Positions 58,607-64,000 of a stretch of 64,000 nucleotides of DNA are shown one piece after another (position 1 is the stretch's first letter; every line of letters starts with the position of its first letter). The stretch is taken from NCBI GenBank assembly GCA_016710435.1, contig JADJVV010000001.1, positions 1 to 64,000 on the forward strand, given 5' to 3'. The notes under the pieces were generated by a model, which was not told the DNA's origin, did not search any database, and was given only the letters and a program-made list of their open reading frames with translations. The DNA comes from Hyphomicrobiales bacterium (GTDB taxonomy: Bacteria; Pseudomonadota; Alphaproteobacteria; Rhizobiales; Aestuariivirgaceae). Position numbers and translations under genes: made by a program.

Positions 58607-58890
58607 GCGCCAGCCCTCCCGCGTTTTTTCGCATAGTCGCGCGCTGTCACCACGGCCAGAACAGTATGGGTTTGCGTGTTGCGCGTGACAACGAGCCAGG
58701 CCCGGCATCCGCCGGAATGATGGGTGTATTCATCGAAGGGTCCGCGCGGATTGTCGCGCAGGTAGACGAAGTCGAACCACTGGTCCATCGTGGCCGGATC
58801 ATTCGACGTCGGGCGCTGCGGCTTGGCATCGCCGAGGAAGGTGAATTCCTCGACAGGACGGGGGCCGCAATGGGGACAGGTGATCAGCAT
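58603..58890 (-). CDS. mgdB: N-methylglutamate dehydrogenase subunit B (SoxD-like delta)
   Basis: 95-residue zinc-binding delta subunit. The start has CPHCGPRPVEEFTFLGDA and the later part EYTHHSGGCRAWLVVTRNT, giving the three cysteines and one histidine that hold zinc in SoxD. It is small and sits between the beta and alpha genes, exactly as in heterotetrameric sarcosine oxidase operons. The start at 58890 is 10 bases after the beta stop and the end overlaps the alpha start. Confidence 0.92.
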   Translation of the reverse strand: MLITCPHCGPRPVEEFTFLGDAKPQRPTSNDPATMDQWFDFVYLRDNPRGPFDEYTHHSGGCRAWLVVTRNTQTHTVLAVVTARDYAKKRGRAGA

Positions 58891-58899
58891 GGTCTCATC

Positions 58900-60150
58900 T
58901 CAGTGCAGGTTGGGCATCGCGCCCTGGCCTTTTTCGTCGATCATGTAGCCGTGGCGGAACCGGTCCAGCCGGTAGGCCGCGTTGAGCTTGTGCAACTCGT
59001 TCCTGGCAATCGTGTGCGCAAAGCACCAGCCGGAAGCCGGCGTTGCCTTGAAGCCGCCATAACACCAACCCGCATTGAGGTAGAGACCGTCAATGGGTGT
59101 CTTGTCGATGATGGGCGAGCCATCCATGGACATGTCCATGATGCCACCCCAGGAACGAAGCACGCGGACCCGCGCCAGCGATGGGATCATGGCAACGCCT
59201 GCTTCGATCACGTGCTCCACCATGGGCAGGTTGCCGCGCCGCGCATACGAATTATAGCCGTCGATGTCGCCGCCGAACACCAGTCCGCCCTTGTCGGATT
59301 GCGAGACATAAAAGTGTCCGGCACCGAAGGTCACGACACCGTCGATGTAGGGCTTCAGACCCTCCGAGACGAAGGCCTGCAGGACGTGGCTCTCGATCGG
59401 GAGCTTCAATCCCGCCATGGCAGCCGTTTCCGACGAGTTGCCGGCCGTGGCGAGGCCAAGCTTCTTGCACCGGATGAAGCCTTTGTTGGTATCAACGCCC
59501 ACCACCTTGCCGCTCTCGATGCGGATGCCGGTGACTTCGCAGTTCTGGATGATGTCGACACCACGCGAGTCGGCACCGCGCGCATAGCCCCAGGCCACCG
59601 CGTCGTGACGCACCGTGCCACCGCGCCGTTGCAGCAGTCCTCCCTTGATGGGGAAGCGCGGATTGTCGAAATCAAAGAACGGGTACATCGCCTTCACGTC
59701 GTGGGCGTCGAGAAGCTCGGCATCGACGCCATCAATGCGCATGCCATTGCCACGGCGCGCGAAGGCGTCGCGCTGCGCATCTGTGTGGCAAAGATTGAGC
59801 ACGCCACGCTGCGACACCATGGCATTGAAATTGAAGTCCTGCTCCAGGCCTTCCCACAACTTCATTGACCATTCGTAGAAGGGATTGTTGCCGGGCAGCA
59901 TGTAGTTGGAACGCACGATCGTCGTGTTGCGTCCAATATTGCCGGACCCGAGCCACGACTTCTCCAGCACCGCCACATTGGTGATGCCGTGTTCCTTGGC
60001 GAGATAATAGGCGGTGGCGAGACCATGCCCGCCGCCGCCCACGATCACCACGTCGTAATCTTTCTTCGGCTCGGGCTCACGCCAAGCCGGCTGCCAGTTC
60101 TTGTGTCCCGACAGCGTATTCTTGAGAAGTGAAAATACGGAGTACTTCAT
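58900..60150 (-). CDS. mgdA: N-methylglutamate dehydrogenase subunit A (SoxB-like beta)
   Basis: 416-residue FAD-binding beta subunit that oxidises the N-methyl amino acid. The FAD fold is DYDVVIVGGGGHGLATAYYL near residue 30. NIGRNTTIVRSNYMLP follows, and the C-terminal part has INAGWCYGGFKATPASGW, as in SoxB, where the cofactor is held. The ATG at 60150 (MKYSVFSLLKNTL) fits the family; the frame is open 20 codons further upstream without similarity. The gene follows gmaS by 81 bases. Together with the delta, alpha and gamma genes it forms the dehydrogenase that releases glutamate and formaldehyde from N-methylglutamate. Confidence 0.9.
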   Translation of the reverse strand: MKYSVFSLLKNTLSGHKNWQPAWREPEPKKDYDVVIVGGGGHGLATAYYLAKEHGITNVAVLEKSWLGSGNIGRNTTIVRSNYMLPGNNPFYEWSMKLWEGLEQDFNFNAMVSQRGVLNLCHTDAQRDAFARRGNGMRIDGVDAELLDAHDVKAMYPFFDFDNPRFPIKGGLLQRRGGTVRHDAVAWGYARGADSRGVDIIQNCEVTGIRIESGKVVGVDTNKGFIRCKKLGLATAGNSSETAAMAGLKLPIESHVLQAFVSEGLKPYIDGVVTFGAGHFYVSQSDKGGLVFGGDIDGYNSYARRGNLPMVEHVIEAGVAMIPSLARVRVLRSWGGIMDMSMDGSPIIDKTPIDGLYLNAGWCYGGFKATPASGWCFAHTIARNELHKLNAAYRLDRFRHGYMIDEKGQGAMPNLH

Positions 60151-60231
60151 TCTTTTCTGTTTCTCTCCATCACCGCATGCACCGGTGACCCGCTGGGATG
60201 TCCGGACCATCGCCCGGCCACGGAGACGGGT

Positions 60232-61539
60232 TCAGCAATCCAGTGTGGTGTCGCGTTCCCACTGGGTGAGATGGCGGCAATACTGGTTCCACTCGTTGTG
60301 CTTGAGCTTGAGGTACCCGGCGGATACTTCCTTGCCAAGCGCGTTCTGCAGATAGCTGTCACCTTCAAAGGCGCGCAGGGCATCCAGAAGGTTGAGCGGC
60401 AGCTTGCGCGCATCCTTGATCGTGTGGCCCTCGGCATACATGTCGATGTCGAGGCGCTTGCCCGGATCCATCTTCTCTTCAATGCCGTGCATGCCGGCCA
60501 CAAGGATGGACGCAAGCAGCAGATACGGATTGGCGGCACCGTCCGGCAAACGGTATTCGGCGCGGCCAGCGTCCGGGATGCGTACCATGTGGGTGCGGTT
60601 GTTGCCGCCGTAGGTGATTGACGACGGCGACCACGTTGCACCGGAAATGGTGCGCGGCGCGTTGATGCGCTTGTAGCTGTTCACCGTGGGGTTGGTGATG
60701 GCCGCCATGGCAGCGGCATGCTGCATCAGGCCGCCCAGGAAATGATAGCCGAGTTGCGAGACGCCAAGCTCTCCCTTGTCGTCTTCAAACAGGTTCTTCT
60801 TGCGGTCATTGTCCCACACGGACAGGTGCACGTGGCAGCCATTGCCGGTGAGGTTGATGAAGGGCTTCGGCATGAAAGTGGCGCGCATGCCATGCTTCTC
60901 GGCAATGGCCTTCACCATGAACTTGAAGAAGGCCAACTGGTCTGCGGTTGTCACCGCGTCGTTGAAGTTCCAGTTGATCTCGAACTGGCCGTTCGCATCT
61001 TCATGGTCGTTCTGGTACGGGCCCCAGCCCAGCTTCACCATCGTCGAGCAGATTTCGCCGATCACATCGAGGCGGCGCATGATGGCGGACTGGTCGTAGC
61101 AAGGCTTGTCCTGCGTGTCCTTGGTGTCGGAAACGCCGGAGCCATCGGAATTGATCAGATGAAATTCCGGTTCAACACCTGCCATCAACTTCATGTTTTT
61201 GGCTGAATATTTCTCAACGAGTCGGCGCAAAACCACACGTGGCGCCTGGGCCAGAGGTTCGCCGTTCATCCAGGGGTCGCCAGCAACCCAGGCCACATCC
61301 GGACGCCACGGCAACTGGATTGCGGTCGATGCATCGGGCATCACCAGAATATCGGGATGGGCCGGTGTCTGATCCAGCCAAGTGGCAAAGCCGGCGAAAC
61401 CGGCGCCCGCCTTCTGCATCCGCGCGGCCGCCTCCACCGGCACAAGTTTGGCACGCTGGGTGCCAAACAGGTCGGTGAAATTGAACAGGAAGAATCTGAC
61501 CTCCTTGTGGTCTTTCGCAAAGCTGGCGAGATCGCCCAT
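60232..61539 (-). CDS. gmaS: Gamma-glutamylmethylamide synthetase (glutamine synthetase-like)
   Basis: ATP-dependent ligase joining methylamine to glutamate, the entry step of the indirect methylamine pathway. The 435-residue protein is of the glutamine synthetase type III-like group. Motifs are GVEPEFHLI near residue 120, EDANGQFEINWN (the GS glutamate/metal motif) near 190, NGCHVHLSVWD near 240 and NRTHMVRIP / AEYRLPDGAANPY near 315-330. The ATG at 61539 is preferred because GGAG lies six bases before it; another ATG at 61551 is crowded by the ribosome site. Position between mgsC and mgdA is diagnostic of GmaS and argues against ordinary glutamine synthetase. Confidence 0.88.
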   Translation of the reverse strand: MGDLASFAKDHKEVRFFLFNFTDLFGTQRAKLVPVEAAARMQKAGAGFAGFATWLDQTPAHPDILVMPDASTAIQLPWRPDVAWVAGDPWMNGEPLAQAPRVVLRRLVEKYSAKNMKLMAGVEPEFHLINSDGSGVSDTKDTQDKPCYDQSAIMRRLDVIGEICSTMVKLGWGPYQNDHEDANGQFEINWNFNDAVTTADQLAFFKFMVKAIAEKHGMRATFMPKPFINLTGNGCHVHLSVWDNDRKKNLFEDDKGELGVSQLGYHFLGGLMQHAAAMAAITNPTVNSYKRINAPRTISGATWSPSSITYGGNNRTHMVRIPDAGRAEYRLPDGAANPYLLLASILVAGMHGIEEKMDPGKRLDIDMYAEGHTIKDARKLPLNLLDALRAFEGDSYLQNALGKEVSAGYLKLKHNEWNQYCRHLTQWERDTTLDC

Positions 61540-61589
61540 GTGTGTCTCCATTCCCTATGATTTTTTGTTTTTGTGTGTGGTGCGGCGGA

Positions 61590-62918
61590 TCAATATCCGC
61601 CGCGGCCCGGTATCCAGCTTGTCCCGGCGAGTGGTACGCCTGCCATCGCCGCGGCTTCCACCGTCAACGCGCAGAGGTCTTCCGGCTCCAGATTGTGCAA
61701 GTGGCTCTTGCCGCAGGCGCGGGCCACGGTTTGCGCTTCGAGCGTCATGACCTTGAGGTAGTTGGAGAGACGCCGCCCTGCCTTCACCGGATCGAGGCGC
61801 TTGGCCAGATCAGGGTCTTGCGTGGTGATGCCCGCCGGGTCACGGCCCTCGTGCCAGTCGTCGTAGGCACCAGCCGTCGTTCCCAGCGCCTTGTACTCTT
61901 CCTCAAGATGCGGATCATTGTCGCCCAGCGCCACCAGTGCAGCCGTGCCGATGGCAACGGCATCGGCACCAAGTGCCAGCGCCTTCGCCACGTCCGCCCC
62001 GTTGCGAATGCCGCCCGAGATGATGAGCTGCACCTTGCGGTGCATGCCGAGGTCCTGCAGCGCCTTCACCGCGGGGCGGAGACAGGCAAGCGTCGGCAGT
62101 CCCACATGTTCGATGAACACTTCCTGCGTGGCAGCCGTACCGCCCTGCATGCCGTCGAGGACGACAACGTCGGCGCCGGACTTCACGGCCAGCGCCACGT
62201 CGTAGTAGGGACGCGTGCCGCCAACCTTCACGTAGATCGGCTTTTCCCAGGAGGTGATTTCACGCAACTCGTGAATCTTGATTTCAAGGTCGTCCGGTCC
62301 CGTCCAGTCAGGATGACGGCAGGCCGAGCGCTGGTCGATGCCTTTCGGCAGGCAACGCATTTGCGCCACGCGGTCCGAAATCTTCTGGCCGAGCAGCATG
62401 CCACCACCACCGGGCTTGGCACCCTGCCCCACGACGACTTCGATGGCATCCGCCTTGCGAAGATCGTCCGGGTTCATGCCGTAGCGTGAGGGCAGATACT
62501 GGTAGACGAGGTGCCTGGACTGGCCGCGCTCTTCAGGCGTCATGCCGCCGTCGCCCGTCGTGGTCGACGTTCCGGCCATGGACGCGCCGCGGCCCAGCGC
62601 TTCCTTGGCCTGCGCGGAGAGCGAGCCGAAGCTCATGCCAGCAATCGTGATCGGGATCTTCAGCTCAATCGGCTTCTTGGCAAAACGCGTGCCGAGGACC
62701 ACGTCCGTGCCGCACTTTTCGCGGTATCCTTCCAGCGGATAACGCGAAATGGATGCACCGAGGAACAGGAGGTCATCGAAATGCGGGAGACGGCGCTTGG
62801 CGCCCGCACCACGGATATCGTAGATGCCTGTCGTCGCGGCACGGCGGATTTCCGAAAGCGTATAGTCGTCGAACGTCGCCGATTTGCGCGGCAAGGTGCG
62901 TGGAATGTTGCTGTCCAT
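61590..62918 (-). CDS. mgsC: N-methylglutamate synthase subunit C (FMN glutamate-synthase domain)
   Basis: 442-residue protein equal to the FMN and Fe-S central domain of glutamate synthase large subunit. Visible are KKPIELKIPITIAGMSFGS near residue 80, GDGGMTPEERGQS, VGQGAKPGGGGMLLGQKIS near 178, the FMN phosphate region LIISGGIRNGADVAKALALGA near 320, and DGMQGGTAATQEVF. In the N-methylglutamate pathway it makes N-methylglutamate with MgsA and MgsB. GAGG lies six bases upstream of the ATG at 62918. Same order as in known methylamine operons. Confidence 0.92.
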   Translation of the reverse strand: MDSNIPRTLPRKSATFDDYTLSEIRRAATTGIYDIRGAGAKRRLPHFDDLLFLGASISRYPLEGYREKCGTDVVLGTRFAKKPIELKIPITIAGMSFGSLSAQAKEALGRGASMAGTSTTTGDGGMTPEERGQSRHLVYQYLPSRYGMNPDDLRKADAIEVVVGQGAKPGGGGMLLGQKISDRVAQMRCLPKGIDQRSACRHPDWTGPDDLEIKIHELREITSWEKPIYVKVGGTRPYYDVALAVKSGADVVVLDGMQGGTAATQEVFIEHVGLPTLACLRPAVKALQDLGMHRKVQLIISGGIRNGADVAKALALGADAVAIGTAALVALGDNDPHLEEEYKALGTTAGAYDDWHEGRDPAGITTQDPDLAKRLDPVKAGRRLSNYLKVMTLEAQTVARACGKSHLHNLEPEDLCALTVEAAAMAGVPLAGTSWIPGRGGY

Positions 62919-62926
62919 GAAAGACC

Positions 62927-63610
62927 TCAGTAGGCGTCGGCGTGGTCGACGTTGAAATTGTAGAGTTTGCGGGCAGACCCATAGCGGCGGAAGTCCTGCG
63001 GCCGGTCCTTGCGTCTGGCGCGCTCAAGAAGTTTCGCGAGATCCTCCAGGTGCTCGGCACGCATCTCCTTCTCGATACAGTCAGAGCCGAGGCTCGTGAC
63101 CTTGCCCTTCACATAAAGGCGCGCTTCGTAGATCGAGTCACCCAGGGCATCGCCCGCGTCGCCGCAGACAACAAGGTTGCCGCGCTGCGCCATGAAGGCC
63201 GACATGTGGCCGATGGAACCGCCGACCACGATATCGACGCCCTTCATCGAGATACCGCAGCGGGACGAGGCATCGCCGTCAATGACGAGCAATCCGCCGT
63301 TGGCCGTCGCACCGGCGGATTCCGAGGCATTGCCCTTGACCCACACCGTGCCCGACATCAGATTCTCGGCAACGCCGACACCCGCATGGCCATGGATGAT
63401 GATGTCGGCGTGCTTGTTCATGCCGCCACAATAGAAGCCTACATGGCCCTGGATTTCCACCGTCAGTGGCGCATCAAGGCCGCAGGCGATGGCGTGTTGA
63501 CCCATCGGGTTGCGGATGATCCAATGTCGGTCATTGGTGTCCTTCGGGAGTTTGTAGAGGCGCTGGTTGACGCCCGTCACTCCTTCTTTCTTCAGGTCGA
63601 TTTCGCTCAT
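62927..63610 (-). CDS. mgsB: N-methylglutamate synthase subunit B (glutamate synthase GXGXG domain)
   Basis: 227-residue protein matching the C-terminal beta-helix (GXGXG) domain of glutamate synthase. Repeating turns are visible: EIQGHVGFYCGGMNKHADII, GHAGVGVAENLMSGTVWVKG, GGLLVIDGDASSRCGISMKG, GGSIGHMSAFMAQRGNLVV and GDAGDALGDSIYEARLYVKG. The ATG at 63610 (MSEIDLKKEGVTG) overlaps the stop of mgsA by four bases, so the subunits are coupled. It is structural and supports the complex rather than catalysing by itself. Confidence 0.9.
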   Translation of the reverse strand: MSEIDLKKEGVTGVNQRLYKLPKDTNDRHWIIRNPMGQHAIACGLDAPLTVEIQGHVGFYCGGMNKHADIIIHGHAGVGVAENLMSGTVWVKGNASESAGATANGGLLVIDGDASSRCGISMKGVDIVVGGSIGHMSAFMAQRGNLVVCGDAGDALGDSIYEARLYVKGKVTSLGSDCIEKEMRAEHLEDLAKLLERARRKDRPQDFRRYGSARKLYNFNVDHADAY

Positions 63611-64000
63611 GCGTGGCCACCCCATGTGTAGACTTTTTCAGGTTCTGGTTCCCAGGTGCGGGCCGTTTCCGAACCGGGAAGATGTGCAATCGCCCGCCAC
63701 TCCGTGGCCATGGCGACCCAATCGTCGGTCTCCGCCATCACCGCATGCTTGCAGGCGATGGGATCGCGCACGACGGCAAAGCCATCGGCCGTACCGACGA
63801 GGAAGGTGTAGAAACCATCAAGGTCCTTGAGGCCGTCTTCCATGGCCTGCTTCAGCGATGCGCCGTTGCGCAGCTTCCAGGTCATGTAGGCAGCCGCCAC
63901 TTCCGTGTCGTTCTCGGTCTGGAATTCCATGCCTTCGCGCCGCAGGTTCTCACGCAGGCGGTTGTGGTTCGACAATGAGCCGTTGTGCACGAGGCAAAGA
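63607..64000 (-). CDS. mgsA: N-methylglutamate synthase subunit A (class II glutamine amidotransferase-like), partial
   Basis: C-terminal part only; the gene runs off the right end of the window, so the N-terminal catalytic cysteine cannot be checked. The visible 130 residues read as a class II amidotransferase end: LVHNGSLSNHNRLRENLRR, TENDTEVAAAYMTWKLRNG, LKDLDGFYTFLVGTADGFAVVRD-like strand and a closing EPEKVYTWGGHA. It is the first subunit of the mgsABC complex and the stop overlaps the mgsB start. The operon promoter must lie outside the window. Confidence 0.85.
   Translation of the reverse strand, partial: LCLVHNGSLSNHNRLRENLRREGMEFQTENDTEVAAAYMTWKLRNGASLKQAMEDGLKDLDGFYTFLVGTADGFAVVRDPIACKHAVMAETDDWVAMATEWRAIAHLPGSETARTWEPEPEKVYTWGGHA

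Noticed and set aside
55120..60150. Plain heterotetrameric sarcosine oxidase (soxBDAG)
   Set aside because: Subunits are of that type, but gmaS and mgsABC immediately upstream in the same direction identify the N-methylglutamate dehydrogenase operon.
60232..61539. Housekeeping glutamine synthetase
   Set aside because: Context inside the methylamine operon and type III-like sequence point to GmaS.

Overview
The window is GC-rich, densely coded and typical of an alphaproteobacterium, most likely of the Hyphomicrobiales. The evidence is a CckA hybrid kinase next to a FliO-like gene, a recA with the alphaproteobacterial direct-repeat SOS box (GTTC-N7-GTTC), FNR/FixK boxes, a DUF4892-OmpA protein and a methylotrophic N-methylglutamate operon. 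No rRNA, tRNA, CRISPR array, IS element or phage gene was recognised.

Layout. (1) 1-11.1 kb: ordinary housekeeping and transport genes (ABC permease, murI, trmJ, a methyltransferase, an OmpA-like protein, a di-heme peroxidase, an MFS transporter, icd, a small ABM-like protein, part of a two-component cluster). A striking number carry single-base indels, and murI also has an internal deletion. Genes to the right are almost all intact, so this end is either poorly sequenced or decaying. (2) 8.8-13.3 kb: two paralogous histidine kinases with two CheY-like regulators that lack output domains. (3) 13.4-18.2 kb: a GFA-family protein, alaS and recA. (4) 18.2-38.2 kb: one minus-strand unit encoding a 4703-residue repetitive surface protein (LEPR-type N-terminus, two DUF4347 domains, VCBS/Ig-like repeats), a TolC-like lipoprotein, a short HlyD adaptor, a GAF-HlyD protein and an M50-protease/HlyD fusion. 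It looks like a dedicated export locus, but it has no ABC ATPase and its cargo has no RTX repeats. (5) 38.3-44 kb: amidase, cckA, fliO-like, a shortened solute-binding protein and ppa. (6) 44.2-55.1 kb: a respiratory island with two small secreted proteins (one made of MSGMGG repeats), a hexaheme cytochrome c, a DmsA-like molybdoenzyme, a DmsB-like ferredoxin, a TorD-like chaperone, an unknown protein, a PAS histidine kinase, an NtrC-family sigma-54 regulator and a UspA protein. (7) 55.1-64 kb: the N-methylglutamate pathway for methylamine oxidation in the order mgsA (cut by the window end), mgsB, mgsC, gmaS, mgdA, mgdB, mgdC, mgdD.

The most coherent new picture is the respiratory island. A sigma-54 promoter (44276-44290), an inverted repeat about 100 bp upstream of it and an FNR/FixK box precede the structural genes. 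Another FNR/FixK box precedes the two-component genes, and a third precedes uspA. A fourth, perfect box lies upstream of the di-heme peroxidase. This suggests low oxygen -> FNR/FixK -> two-component system -> sigma-54 transcription of a molybdoenzyme whose membrane anchor has been replaced by a multiheme cytochrome. The second candidate for an undescribed system is the ABC-less export locus with its giant DUF4347 protein.
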